DNA of 64,000 nucleotides from Cladorhizidae sp. MBARI D1340-BT2 (GCA_028752905.1 JAQNBH010000301.1:287001-351000); one strand, 5' to 3'. Shown: positions 10,985 to 22,342, counted from the first letter of the stretch. Program-made: numbers and translations. The notes: a model not told the origin generated them from the letters alone.

Positions 10985-11160
10985 GGTGAGTGCCTGCAGT
11001 GACTCCCTCTTACCATGAGGATAAGGAGAGCCACACAGGTGAGTGTCTGCAGTGACTCCCTCTTACCATGAGGATAAGGAGAGCCACACAGGTTAGTGTC
11101 TGCAGTGACTCCCTCTTACCATGAGGATAAGGAGAGCCACACAGGTGAGTGCTGCAGTGA
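10985..11160. repeat. 53-bp tandem repeat
   Basis: Three copies of a unit containing CTGCAGTGACTCCCTCTTAC, ATGAGGATAAGGAGAGCC and ACACAGGTGAGTG. The ACAGGTGAGT core resembles a splice donor but recurs in every unit. Confidence 0.9.
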
Positions 11161-11164
11161 TGTC

Positions 11165-11353
11165 CTCTAGCATTGGAGGTGCACACCACCTAAGCCTGGG
11201 AAAACTACCTGCACCAACATCAGCATGCTCTAGCATTGGAGGTGCACACCACCTAAGCCTGGGAAAACTACCAGCACCAACATCAGCATGCTCTAGCATT
11301 GGAGGTGCACACCACCTAAGCCTGGGAAAACTACCAGCACCAACATCAGCATG
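11165..11353. repeat. 63-bp tandem repeat, three copies
   Basis: Units start at 11165, 11228 and 11291, exactly 63 bp apart and nearly identical (CTCTAGCATTGGAGGTGCAC and AAGCCTGGGAAAACTACC). Because 63 is a multiple of 3 both strands stay open, giving a 21-aa repeat. Unit B has two copies. Confidence 0.95.
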
Positions 11354-11381
11354 CTCTAGCAGTGGTAATACATATACATAC

Positions 11382-11485
11382 CAAAAAAAATCAAGAATAG
11401 GGAGGGGAAGTTTCTGTCCCAGGCCGCTTCCTAGGGGGGTGACCAGAATCACTGGTTTGCTTCCCTTGTCGGTCTCCGCGGCCAT
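11382..11485 (-). CDS. Candidate first coding exon (unit A)
   Basis: The minus-strand ATG at 11485 opens MAAETDKGSKPVILVTPLGS then GLGQKLPLPILDFF, followed by TG/GTATGT, an acceptable splice donor. The 104-bp exon is high-complexity, its ATG context (TTTCAATGG) is tolerable, and it is preserved in unit B (30238-30341) with one substitution near the end (DFF to DFV). Read through without splicing it enters the 63-bp repeat. I do not recognise the protein, and no downstream exon could be identified. It could be the 5' end of a gene broken by repeat expansion. Confidence 0.33.
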
Positions 11486-11539
11486 TGAAACTAACTATTA
11501 CATGAAGCGTCTTCTTCGCGTTTCTTTCCCATGAATCAA

Positions 11540-11960
11540 ATCTTTGAACGGAGTACTAAAGTTAGTATAAGTCCAGAATGTAGCATCCAAATCTTCTCCA
11601 ATTTGGAAGGCAGCATCTTGCATGTACTGTCATCATATTTTGGGGGGGAAACAACAAAAAAATTGGGGTACTGTATATAGTGGACCCCTTAAAGAAGTAC
11701 TGCTTTAGCAACTGTTTCATGTGGTGTAAATCTAGGTCACATTAAATGACTTGCAAATTTATTCTCATATGCCAATCTTTCTGCAAACTTAGAGTTGAGC
11801 TAGTGACATGTGCTCTATCTTGCAATGCCTCATATGGTGTTTTACTTAATGTCTTTTCTGTCGGTTTAAATCTTCCTCCTCTTCAAATATTTCATGCTGC
11901 CATGGTTGCACATATATAGAAGTCTAGCTCATTTTTAAATATGTAGTAGTCTTGCTGCTG
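11540..11960. other. Unassigned spacer (unit A)
   Basis: This is non-repetitive sequence shared with 30396-30840. It contains a 7-G run at 11642 (20 G in unit B) and no open frame or family signal I can support. Confidence 0.6.
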
Positions 11961-11964
11961 AAGC

Positions 11965-12810
11965 ATGTATGTTTCGGACAGCTCTATGAGGATTAGGCAT
12001 GCATGTTTCAGGCAGAACTAGGAGGATTAGGCATGCATGTTTCAGGCAGCTCTATGAGACTTAGGCATGCATGTTTCAGGCAGAACTAGGAGGATTAGGC
12101 ATGCATGTTTCAGACAGCCACTAGGAGGATTAGGCATGCATGTTTCAGAGAGCACTAGGAGGATTAGGCATGCATGTTTCAGAGAGCACTAGGAGGATTA
12201 GGCATGCATGTTTCAGAGAGCACTAGGAGGATTAGGCATGCATGTTTCAGAGAGCACTAGGAGGATTAGGCATGCATGTTTCAGAGAGCACTAGGAGGAT
12301 TAGGCATGCATGTTTCAGAGAGCACTAGGAGGATTAGGCATGGATGTTTCAGAGAGCACTAGGAGGATTAGGCATGCATGTTTCAGGAAGCACTAGGGGG
12401 ATTAGGCATGCATGTTTCAGAGAGCACTAGGAGGACTAGGCATGCATGTTTCAGAGAGCACTAGGAGGATTAGGCATGCATGTTTCAGGCAGAACTAGGA
12501 GGATTAGGCATGCATGTTTCAGACAGCTCTATGAGGATTAGGCATGCATGTTTCAGAGAGCACTAGGAGGATTAGGCATGCATGTTTCAGACAGCTCTAT
12601 GAGGATTAGGCATGCATGTTTCAGAGAGCACTAGGAGGATTAGGCATGCATGTTTCAGAGAGCACTAGGAGGATTAGGCATGCATGTTTCAGAGAGCACT
12701 AGGAGGATTAGGCATGCATGTTTCAGAGAGCACTAGGAGGATTAGGCATGCATGTTTCAGAGAGCACTAGGAGGATTAGGCATGCATGTTTCAGACAGCT
12801 CTATGAGGAT
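11965..12810. repeat. 34-bp array I (GGATTAGGCATGCATGTTTC)
   Basis: About 25 copies of a 34-bp unit containing CACTAGGAGGATTAGGCATG and CATGTTTCAGAGAG. Variants with CAGCTCTATGAGG or GGCAGAACTAGG are 34-36 bp. The core GCATGC is palindromic. Unit B has the same array at 30841-31650. Confidence 0.95.
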
Positions 12811-13735
12811 TTTCACTAGAAGTTGAGAATTTTAGACATATACATTACATGCATGTATATGTTCTATGATGCATGTTTCAGAGAGCACTATGAGGATTTA
12901 CACTAGAAGTTAAGTAAATTTTAGATTTTTATAGGAACATATACATGCATGTAATTAAAGCGGGTGCACGTAATTATATGGGAACATTATAAAAAATATG
13001 CATGAAATAATTACATGGATATGTGACATGGATATGTGAAAAGTGAAAATAAGGGAGTGAATGTAGTTATAGGCACAAATCTAATTATAGGTGGTTATAA
13101 GACGTCATGAATGTAATTATAGAGACATGTCATTTAGAAAATGTAAGAAGAATACATGATTGCATCTATGAACTAGTAGTAAAGACATTATATGCATTAT
13201 ACTGAGTAGAGAGTAAATGTATGTATGTTAGGGGATCAGGTGTGTATATAGGGCATATAAAATAGACACATATAAGTAATTATTTAAGCAACATTCATAT
13301 ATGGCCTCACATGTATAAATATTGGGTATATATACGCATGTGAAGCACAAAAGGTTTGCAAGTTAGAAAGTTTTAAATCCATATATAATATATTTTATAT
13401 ATATATAAAGAACAAGTTCCTCTTAAATATAAAGGGTGTTCCTCTAAACATCCAGCACCTTTTTCATGACAGACCTCGAAGGCTGATGACAGCAGCCAGA
13501 GTGAGAGATACTTTACCGAATAGCCACATCAATGGAGTGCTTGCCTGGAGTAATTGTACCATGTCATTGTAAATTTGTGCAAAATTAAAACATAAATATG
13601 ACATTCAGAATAACTCAATGTCCAGGGCTGTAACTTTGCCCTTTGCTACTCTGTGCGTAATAGTAGAGTGCTTGGTAAGCTCACATTTGGGTTAGGTGAT
13701 AAAAGCTCCACCAGCATCAAATTTCAGCGAGATGT
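12811..13735. other. AT-rich spacer without recognised genes
   Basis: An AT-rich, non-tandem stretch shared almost unchanged with 31650-32575. It holds ATACATGCATGTA-type palindromic motifs, a TATATATA tract near 13395 and no supportable reading frame. Confidence 0.6.
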
Positions 13736-15735
13736 ATTATGTAAAGGGTCCCGTAATGTTTGTTCTCTACATTGATAGGTAAAGGGTCAAGTAAATGTTT
13801 GTTCTCTACACTGATAGATAAAGGGTCCTGTAAATGTTTGTTCTCTATACTGATAGGTAAAGGACCCAGTAAATATTTGTTCTCTACACTGATAGGTAAA
13901 GGGTCCAGTAAATGTTTGTTTCTCTACATTGATAGGTAAAGGGTCCTGTAAATGTTTGTTCTCTACACTGATAGGTAAAGGGTCAAGCAAATGTTTGTTC
14001 TCTACACTGATTCTCTACACTGATAGGTAAAGGGTCCTGTAATATTTGTTCTCAACACTGATAGGTAAAGGGTCCTGTAAATATTTGTTTCTCTACATTG
14101 ATAGGTAAAGGGTCCTGTAAATTTTGTTCTCTACACTGATAGGTAAAGGGTCAAGTAAATGTTTGATCTCTACATTGATAGGTAAAGGTAAAGGGAGGGA
14201 AATGAAAATGTTTCCCCCTCTAAATTGATAGGTAAACAGTCCTGTTATTCTCTACATTGATAGGTAAAGGGTCCTGTAAATGTTTGTTCTCTATACTGAT
14301 AGGTAAAGGGTCAAGTAAATGTTTGTTCTCTACACTGTTAGGTAAAGGGTCCTGTAAATGTTTGTCCTGTAAATGTTTGTCCTGTAAATGTTTGTTCTCT
14401 ACACTGATAGGTAAAGGGTCCTGTAAATGTTTATTCTCTACATTGATAGGTAAAGGGCATTGATAGGTAAAGGGTTCTGTAAATGTTTGTTCTCTACATT
14501 GATAGGTAAAGGGTTCTGTTAACGTTTGTTTTCTCTACACTGATAGGTAAAGGACTGATAGGTAAAGGGTCCTGTAAATGTTTGTTTTATATATTGATAG
14601 GTAAAGGGTCCTGTAAATGTTTGTTCTCTACACTGATAGGTATGATAGGTAAAGGGTCCTGTAAATATTTGTTCTCTACACCGATAGGTAAAGGGTCCCG
14701 TAAATGTTTGTTCTCTACACTGATAGGTAAAGGGTCCTGTAAATGTTTATTCTCTAGGTAAAGGATCAAGTAAATGTTTGTTCTCTACACTGATAGGTAA
14801 AGGGTTCTGTAAACGTTTGTTCTCTACACTGATAGGTAAAGGGTCCTGTAAATGTTTGTTCTCTACATTGATAGATAAAGGGTCAAGTAAATGTTTGTTC
14901 TCTACACTGATAGGTAAAGGGTCCTGTAAATGTTTATTCTCTACATTGATAGGTAAACAGTCCTGTAAATGTTTATTCTCTACATTGATAGGTACAGGGT
15001 CCTGTAAATGTTTGTTCTCTACACTGATAGGTAAAGGGTCCTGTAAATGTTTATTCTCTAGGTAAAGGATCAAGTAAATGTTTGTTCTCTACACTGATAG
15101 GTAAAGGGTTCTGTAAACGTTTGTTCTCTACACTGATAGGTAAAGGGTCCTGTAAATGTTTGTTCTCTACATTGATAGATAAAGGGTCAAGTAAATGTTT
15201 GTTCTCTACACTGATAGGTAAAGGGTCCTGTAAATGTTTATTCTCTACATTGATAGGTAAACAGTCCTGTAAATGTTTATTCTCTACATTGATAGGTACA
15301 GGGTCCTGTAAATGTTTGTTCTCTACACTGATAGGTAAAGGGTCCTGTAAATATTTGTTCTCTACACTGATAGGTAAAGGGTTCTGTAAATGTTTATTCT
15401 CTACATTGATAGGTAAAGGGTTACGTAAATGTTTGTTCTCTACACTGATAGGTAAAGGGTCCTGTAAATATTTGTTCTCTACACTGATAGGTAAAGGGTT
15501 CTGTAAATGTTTGTTCTCTACACTGATAGGTAAATGGTCCTGTAAATGTTTATTCTCTACATTGATAGGTAAAGGGTTCTGTAAATGTTTGTTCTCTACA
15601 CTGATAGGTAAAGGGTCCTGTAAATATTTGTTCTCTACACTGATAGGTAAAGGGTTCTGTAAATGTTTGTTCTCTACACTGATAGGTAAAGGGTCCTGTA
15701 AATGTTTGTTCTCTATACTGATAGGTAAAGGACCA
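13736..15735. repeat. 39-bp minisatellite (unit A)
   Basis: About 50 copies of a 39-bp unit containing GATAGGTAAAGGGTCCTGTA and AATGTTTGTTCTCTACACT. Since 39 is a multiple of 3, long open frames arise on both strands (LIGKGSCKCLFST on plus, ENKHLQDPLPISV on minus). Many units have indels that break those frames. A 304-bp block is duplicated inside the array (14757-15060 and 15061-15364). Confidence 0.96.
14757..15364. repeat. 304-bp tandem duplication within the 39-bp array
   Basis: 14757-15060 and 15061-15364 carry the same series of unit variants, including the rare TTCTGTAAACG, ATAGATAAAGGG, AAACAGTCC and GGTACAGGG changes in the same order. This indicates a recent multi-unit duplication. 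Confidence 0.9.
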
Positions 15736-18700
15736 AGTCTAGTTGGTATGTAGTCAGTCCTACCTGTACTGCCATGCTAGTTGGTGTGTAGTCAGTCCTA
15801 CCTGTACTGCCATGCTAGTTGGTATGTAGTCAGTCCTACCTGTACTGTTAGTTGGTGTGTAGTCCTACCTGTACTGCCATGCTAGTTGGTGTGTAGTCCT
15901 ACCTGTACTGCCATGCTAGTTGGTGTGTAGTCCTACCTGTACTGCCATGCTAGTTGGTGTGTAGTCCTACCTGTACTGCCATGCTAGTTGGTGTGCAGTC
16001 CTACATGCACTGCCATGCTAGTTGGTGTGCAGTCCTACCTGTACTGCCATGTTAGTTGGTGTGTAGTCCTACCTGTACTGCCATGCTAGTTGGTGTGCAG
16101 TCCTACCTGTACTGCCATGCTAGTTGGTGTGTAGTCCTACCTGTACTGCCATGCTAGTTGGTGTGTAGTCCTACCTGTACTGCCATGCTAGTTGGTGTGT
16201 AGTCCTACCTGTACTGCCATGCTAGTTGGTGTGTAGTCCTACCTGTACTGCCATGCTAGTTGGTGTGTAGTCCTACCTGTACTGCCATGCTAGTTGGTGT
16301 GTAGTCCTACCTGTACTGCCATGCTAGTTGGTGTGTAGTCCTACCTGTACTGCCATGCTAGTTGGTGTGCAGTCCTACATGCACTGCCATGCTAGTTGGT
16401 GTGTAGTCCTACCTGTACTGCCATGCTAGTTGGTGTGCAGTCCTACCTGCACTGCCATGCTAGTTGGTGTGTAGTCCTACCTGTACTGCCATGCTAGTTG
16501 GTGTATAGTCCTACCTGTACTGCCATGCTAGTTGGTGTGTAGTCCTACCTGTACTGCCATGCTAGTTGGTGTGTAGTCCTACCTGTACTGCCATGCTAGT
16601 TGGTGTGTAGTCCTACCTGTACTGCCATGCTAGTTGGTGTGTAGTCCTACCTGTAATGTCATGCTAGTTGGTGTGTAGTCCTACCTGTACTGCCATGCTA
16701 GTTGGTATGTAGTCCTACCTGTACTGCCATGCTAGTTGGTGTGTAGTCCTACCTGTACTGCCATGCTAGTTGGTGTGTAGTCCTACCTGTACTGCCATGC
16801 TAGTTGGTGTGTAGTCCTACCTGTACTGCCATGCTAGTTGGTGTATAGTCCTACCTGTACTGCCATGCTAGTTGGTGTGTACTCCTACCTGTACTGCCAT
16901 GCTAGTTGGTGTGTAGTCCTACCTGTACTGCCATGTTAGTTGGTGTGTAATCCTACCTGTACTGCCATGCTAGTTGGTGTGTAGTCCTACCTGTGCTAGT
17001 TGGTGTGTAGTCCTACCTGTACTGCCATGCTAGTTGGTGTGTAGTCCTACCTGTACTGCCATGCTAGTTGGTGTGTAGTCCTACCTGTACTGCCATGCTA
17101 GTTGGTGTGTAGTCCTACCTGTACTGCCATGCTAGTTGGTGTGTAGTCCTACCTGTACTGCCATGCTAGTTGGTGTGTAGTCCTACCTGTACTGCCATGC
17201 TAGTTGGTGTATAGTCCTACCTGTACTGCCATGCTAGTTGGTGTATAGTCCTACCTGTACTGCCATGCTAGTTGGTGTGTAGTCCTACCTGTACTGCCAT
17301 GCTAGTTGGTGTGTAGTCCTACCTGTACTGCCATGCTAGTTGGTGTGTAGTCCTACCTGTACTGCCATGCTAGTTGGTGTGTAGTCCTACCTGTACTGCC
17401 ATGCTAGTTGGTGTGTAGTCCTACCTGTACTGCCATGCTAGTTGGTGTGTAGTCCTACCTGTACTGCCATGCTAGTTGGTGTGTAGTCCTACCTGTACTG
17501 CCATGCTAGTTGGTGTGTAGTCCTACCTGTACTGCCATGCTAGTTGGTGTGTAGTCCTACCTGTACTGCCATGCTAGTTGGTGTGTAGTCCTACCTGTAC
17601 TGCCATGCTAGTTGGTGTGTAGTCCTACCTGTACTGCCATGCTAGTTGGTGTATAGTCCTACCTGTACTGCCATGCTAGTTGGTGTGTAGTCCTACCTGT
17701 ACTGTCATGCTAGTTGGTGTGTAGTCCTGCCTGTACAGCCATGCTAGTTGGTATGTAGTCCTACCTGTACTGCCATGCTAGTTGGTGTATAGTCCTATCT
17801 GTACTGCCATGCTAGTTGGTGTGTAGTCCTACCTGTACTGCCATGCTAGTTGGTGTGCAGTCCTATCTGTACTGCCATGCTAGTTGGTGTGTAGTCCTAC
17901 CTGTACTGCCATGCTAGTTGGTGTGTAGTCCTACCTGTACTGACATGCTAGTTGGTGTGTAGTCCTACCTGTACTGCCATGCTAGTTGGTGTGCAGTCCT
18001 ACCTGTACTGCCATGCTAGTTGGTGTGTAGTCCTACCTGTACTGCCACGCTAGTTGGTGTGTAGTCCTACCTGTACTGCCATGCTAGTTGGTGTGTAGTC
18101 CTACCTGTACTGCCATGCTAGTTGGTGTGTAGTCCTACCTGTACTGCCATGCTAGTTGGTGTATAGTCCTACCTGTACTGCCATGCTAGTTGGTGTATAG
18201 TCCTACCTGTACTGCCATGCTAGTTGGTGTGTAGTCCTACCTGTACTGCCATGCTAGTTGGTGTGTAGTCCTACCTGTACTGCCATGCTAGTTGGTGTGT
18301 AGTCCTACCTGTACTGCCATGCTAGTTGGTGTGTAGTCCTACCTGTACTGCCATGCTAGTTGGTGTGTAGTCCTACCTGTACTGCCATGCTAGTTGGTGT
18401 GTAGTCCTACCTGTACTGCCATGCTAGTTGGTGTGTAGTCCTACCTGTACTGCCATGCTAGTTGGTGTGTAGTCCTACCTGTACTGCCATGCTAGTTGGT
18501 GTGCAGTCCTACCTGTACTGCCATGCTAGTTGGTGTGTAGTCCTACCTGTACTGCCATGCTCGTTGGTGTGTAGTCCTACCTGTACTGCCATGCTAGTTG
18601 GTGTATAGTCCTACCTGTACTGCCATGCTAGTTGGTGTGTAGTCCTACCTGTACTGCCATGCTAGTTGGTGTGTAGTCCTACCTGTACTGCCATGCTAGT

Positions 18701-19175
18701 TGGTGTGTAGTCCTACCTGTACTGCCATGCTAGTTGGTGTATAGTCCTACCTGTACTGCCATGCTAGTTGGTGTGTAGTCCTACCTGTACTGCCATGCTA
18801 GTTGGTGTGTAGTCCTACCTGTACTGCCATGCTAGTTGGTGTGTAGTCCTACCTGTACTGCCATGCTAGTTGGTGTGTAGTCCTACCTGTACTGCCATGC
18901 TAGTTGGTGTGTAGTCCTACCTGTACTGCCATGCTAGTTGGTGTGTAGTCCTACCTGTACTGCCATGCTAGTTGGTGTATAGTCCTACCTGTACTGCCAT
19001 GCTAGTTGGTGTGTAGTCCTACCTGTACTGCCATGCTAGTTGGTGTGTAGTCCTATCTGTACTGCCATGCTAGTTGGTGTATAGTCCTACCTGTACTGCC
19101 ATGCTAGTTGGTGTGTAGTCCTACCTGTACTGCCATGCTAGTTGGTGTGTAGTCCTACCTGTACTGCCATGCTAG
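15736..19175. repeat. 34-bp array II (unit A copy)
   Basis: About 100 copies of a 34-bp unit (CTAGTTGGTGTGTAGTCCTA plus CCTGTACTGCCATG). The first units, before about 15860, have an extra CAGT that makes them longer. Common variants are GTATAG and GTGCAG. It shares CCATGCTAG and a following GTGT with the 17-bp satellite, which hints at a common origin or a shared motif. Confidence 0.97.
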
Positions 19176-20180
19176 TTGGCGTGTGTCTAGCACACAGACA
19201 TTGTCCAAGCCCTAACCCTAGTCATTGTCCAAACCTAACCTTAGTTATTGCATTCGGACATATATACATATATATATATAATATACATAGTAACACACTG
19301 ACCACACCTCTTTACCCAAGTCTTATACGCTGACATACACACAGAGAAATGTGCCCCTCCCTCCCCATACGGACCTCCACCTCAAGCAAAGTGTACCAAG
19401 GGGACGTGTGTAAAGTATTTCTGGCGTGTGCTCACCTGTCGTATGTGGACATCTTCAAGAAATACCTCAGCAGTATAGTCACACCAACTAAGTTGTATTA
19501 TCACCTCCTCAATGTCTGTCTGTGTGTGTGAACAAAATAACTGTTAAAGGTCAAAGTCCTAATTAGGTGGCATGAACATAACTTGACAGAGCATTTCCCA
19601 AGTTGACCCTTAGCAAGGGATAAGGTGCAAGGTCAAAGGTCAACGAGAAGGATCTGTCTTTTAATGACAGTTTTCAAGTTAATCTCTAGCAACCATCAGA
19701 GATGTCCCTAGCAACCATAAACTATGGGATAGCAGTGCTGTTATTAAATGTAGTCATGAAGAAGGTGCCCCTGTTGCAGGTAGCAAATGTGGGTAGTGCA
19801 TGATCATGGATTCTGTGCATTGTGCAGCACAAAGCTATGCTGCCAGTTTGCCCAGACCCTCTCCATGTGTGCATATTGAGAGGTAGGCTGGAGTGCCTAG
19901 AGCAACACATCAACCAACAAGTCTACTACTTTAGCCTTCCTTTACCAGTATTAGATCAACTCAATCACAGACTTGCTTCTTCACCAGCATTGCAGGAGAG
20001 TAAGCCGTCACTAACCCATGTAGCGTTAAGTTTCACCTTGTGGCCTGTCCAACTTCAGTGACAAAGATTTTAAACGGCAACCACAACGAAGTCACAAATT
20101 AGCCCGTTTAGTTCCGTCACTGCAAGCCCAATTGAGGAACGACCCTTTACCTTGCCACACCCTCGACTACGCTATGACTT
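19176..20180 (+). other. Flank of array II with weak coding-like ORFs
   Basis: This non-repetitive sequence is shared with 48152-49155. A plus-strand ORF 19349-19531 reads MCPSLPIRTSTSSKVYQGDV, then CKVFLACAHLSYVDIFKKYL and ends after NVCLCV. Another at 19822-20061 contains CILRGRLECLEQHINQQVYY. Both survive in unit B, but the second has a 9-bp in-frame repeat difference. I recognise neither. A segment at 19688-19745 (CTAGCAACCATAAACTATGG) resembles part of the AT-rich block at 7975. A TA microsatellite lies at 19263-19280. Confidence 0.4.
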
Positions 20181-20291
20181 ATGACTCGAAGTTCGGCAGT
20201 GAAAAAGGCTATTATTTTGATTCTTTTGCTCAGGAGGCGTAGGAGGAGGAATAGGAGAAGGCAGAACAGAGTGTGGGTACGTCCAATATAG
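20181..20291 (+). pseudogene. PIF/Harbinger-like transposase N-terminal fragment (unit A)
   Basis: ATG to TAG gives 36 codons: MTRSSAVKKAIILILLLRRR followed by RRRNRRRQNRVWVRPI. A hydrophobic LLLL stretch, a run of arginines and a W-V-R/H-P-I ending are the typical start of HARBI1/ALP1-like transposases, where the text normally continues with a short acidic helix. Here a stop follows at once and no catalytic DDE part is visible nearby. The identification rests on a short basic motif, so chance is possible, though the fragment is kept in unit B (49156-49266) with one Lys-to-Gln change. Confidence 0.45.
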
Positions 20292-20825
20292 TCAATTGGG
20301 GTAAAAAAAAAGCCGTTTCCCTTAACTTTACCTTTTAAGAGCCAGAGTAAAGGATTTACTAAAAACACATGTGCCATCCTCTAGTACTTTACTATCAAAT
20401 GATGACTACATAAATTAAAAATATATATCCCATGTCCTATAATGAAATATTAATAAAAATATGGTGGTGTTTTTTTTACCCCATGAAAGGGGTAAAAAAA
20501 AGCCGGTTCGGGGTTAAAAAAAACCCACCCCTTTAAAAATATCCTAAACGGTAAAATCAAATGTAAATACTTCAATATTTTAATATTTTAATCAATTGAA
20601 TCTTTTTTCATTAAAATTTGTTCAAATACTACAATATATATATAGTACAATAATGGTTAAAAGTTGGGTTTTATTGCATTTTCTTAAAAGAAAAATACTT
20701 GAAATTGTTTATCACTTTTGCTTCACACTCGAACTTCAGCAGTGCATTCCCTCGACTAACTGTTTCCACTACTGGCTGAACAGGGCCATACATGCAACGA
20801 TCCACTGCTACTATCTCCACATCTT
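20292..20825. other. AT-rich flank, no gene recognised
   Basis: Up to about 20450 the sequence is shared with unit B. Beyond that it is unique to this locus. Around 20470-20530 short poly-A/T runs with facing GGGGTAAAAAA and TTTTTTTACCCC motifs make a weak inverted repeat. Confidence 0.5.
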
Positions 20826-21078
20826 CCGGCTTTGTGTGCAGGATGTGTGACTTCCTGAGCTCTATGAGCATGTGCAGGATGTGTGACTTCCTGAGCACAT
20901 GCAGGATGTGTGACTTCCTGAGCTCTATGAGCACGTGCAGGATGTGTGACTTCCTGAGCTCTATGAGCACGTGCAGGATGTGTGATTTCCTGAGCTCTAT
21001 GAGCACGTGCAGGATGTGTGACTTCCTGAGCTCTATGAGCATGTGCAGGATGTGTGACTTCCTGAGCTCTATGAGCGT
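20826..21078. repeat. 36-bp tandem repeat (GATGTGTGACTTCCTGAGC)
   Basis: Seven copies of a 36-bp unit with GCAGGATGTGTGACTTCCTG and AGCTCTATGAGCACGT, one lacking the middle. The frame-preserving length produces CRMCDFLSSMST on plus and HILHVLIELRKS on minus; both look incidental. Confidence 0.92.
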
Positions 21079-21231
21079 ATAAGCTTGACTAGCACGTGCA
21101 GATTGATATAGTGCATTTCCCCCGCCTCTATCCAATTGCCGTGGATGTAGCTTAGCTATGGACTTTTAGGATGGACTTTTAGGATTAAGAATATTTTGGG
21201 GTGTGTGCCTAAATGTCTACGCAATATTTTT

Positions 21232-21520
21232 ATTGAAACAACCACACCTTACCTAGTCCATGCTACACCTTACCAAGTCCATACTGTACCAGGGTTGTAT
21301 ACAGAAATTTTGCCAAGGGGGGGCGAACTTGAGATATGGAAAAATAAGGGGGGGCGAGAATGATACAATGATGGTGTATGTAATGTATAAGGGTGGTGTC
21401 TAATTTCAAGGGGGGGGCGAGAATGATACAAGGGGGGGCGAATGCCCCCCCCCGCCCCCCCCTAAATACACCCCTGCTGTACCTTACCTAATCCATGCTA
21501 TATCTTACCTAATCCATCCA
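21232..21520. repeat. Degenerate ~22-bp repeat interrupted by an insertion
   Basis: Units such as CTTACCTAGTCCATGCTACA occur on both sides of the small element at 21290-21476, which has split the array. Confidence 0.7.
21290..21476. mobile_element. Small hAT-like element with G-rich interior
   Basis: A 187-bp insertion splits a 22-bp repeat. Its ends are imperfect inverted repeats (CAGGGTTGTATACAG and, from the other side, CAGGGGTGTATTTAG). The flanks share CTGTAC at 21284-21289 and 21477-21482. CAGGG termini suit hAT elements, whose target duplications are normally 8 bp, so the 6-bp match is short. The interior has several runs of 6-9 G and a long C run. It lies outside the A/B duplication. 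Confidence 0.55.
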
Positions 21521-21649
21521 TGAGTGTTAAAAACAATAATTTCTATTATATTATAATAAAAACTAACAGCCTAACTAGTTGTGGTAGCTAGTGTGGCTAT
21601 AGTTATGACACCTAGCAAGATTATAGCTATTCACTATGACTAGGGCTAG

Positions 21650-21995
21650 GGCTAGGGATATGTATAACCTGCACTACTATGGTCAGGCTATAGGAAGCAC
21701 AGGCTATAACCTGCAGTAGTATGGTCAGGCTATAGGAAGCACAGGCTATAACCTGCACTACTATGGTCAGGCTATAGGAAGCACAGGCTATAACCTGCAG
21801 TAGTATGGTCAGGCTATAGGAAGCACAGGCTATAACCTGCAGTAGTATGGTCAGGCTATAGGAAGCACAGACTATAACCTGCAGTAGTATGGTCAGGCTA
21901 TAGGAAGCACAGGCTATAACCTGCACTACTATGGTCAGGCTATAGGAAGCATAGGCTATAACCTGCAGTCGTATGGTCAGGCTATAGGCTAACCT
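21650..21995. repeat. 42-bp tandem repeat (GGTCAGGCTATAGGAAGCAC)
   Basis: About eight copies of a 42-bp unit containing ATGGTCAGGCTATAGGAAGC and ACAGGCTATAACCTGCAGT. The 42-bp length keeps the minus strand open (YSLTILLQVIACAS), which I regard as incidental. Confidence 0.93.
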
Positions 21996-22342
21996 GCACT
22001 TGTAGAGGAGCAAGTTAAGGGGTCATCAAACATTAATGCTGCCCAGAGGAGCTAAGGTAAAGGGTCACCAACCATTGATGCCACATGTAGAAGTGCTACG
22101 GTAAAGGATCACCAACCATTGATATCATAACACCTGTGTAGAGGTGTAGAGCAGCTAAGGTAAGGAGTCGCCATCTGTTGATACTGCAACAAGACCTTTG
22201 ATTACCCTCCTGTCATCTGACCATGCTGCTTGGATGCCCTGCTGCTCAAGAGTCCAGTTATAAACAGAAACCAGGAGTCTAGTTTCAAACATTGATGATC
22301 ATGCTTGAGGGATGGAGTGCACCTGTGCTGCTGCTAGTATTC
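21996..22342. other. Degenerate ~55-bp repeats, no gene
   Basis: Three or four diverged units share GCTAAGGTAAAGGGTCACCA and ACCATTGAT, followed by non-repetitive sequence. There is no supportable ORF. Confidence 0.55.

Larger units (their letters stand above)
4809..20440. repeat. Segmental duplication, unit A
   Basis: This block shares order, orientation and near-identical sequence with 24776-49431. Both start at the same CTAG/AGGCATG junction with the 17-bp satellite and stay collinear through all later blocks. The homology ends near the run ATGAAATATTAAT, at about 20450 here and 49431 in unit B. Identity was judged by eye; no alignment was run. Because the left junction is shared, the duplication happened after the transposon remnant had already been joined to the satellite. 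Confidence 0.93.

Noticed and set aside
11040..11160. ACAGGTGAGTG motifs as real splice donors
   Set aside because: They occur in every 53-bp unit, so the match is a property of the repeat.
15082..15753. 223-codon ORF with LIGKGSCKCLFST repeats as a Cys-rich secreted protein
   Set aside because: It arises from a 39-bp unit that is open on both strands; equivalent frames elsewhere in the array are broken by indels, and there is no signal peptide.
21640..21660. CTAGGG repeats, and CCCTAACCCTAG at about 19209, as telomeric sequence
   Set aside because: Only two or three units and not TTAGGG; no telomeric tract.
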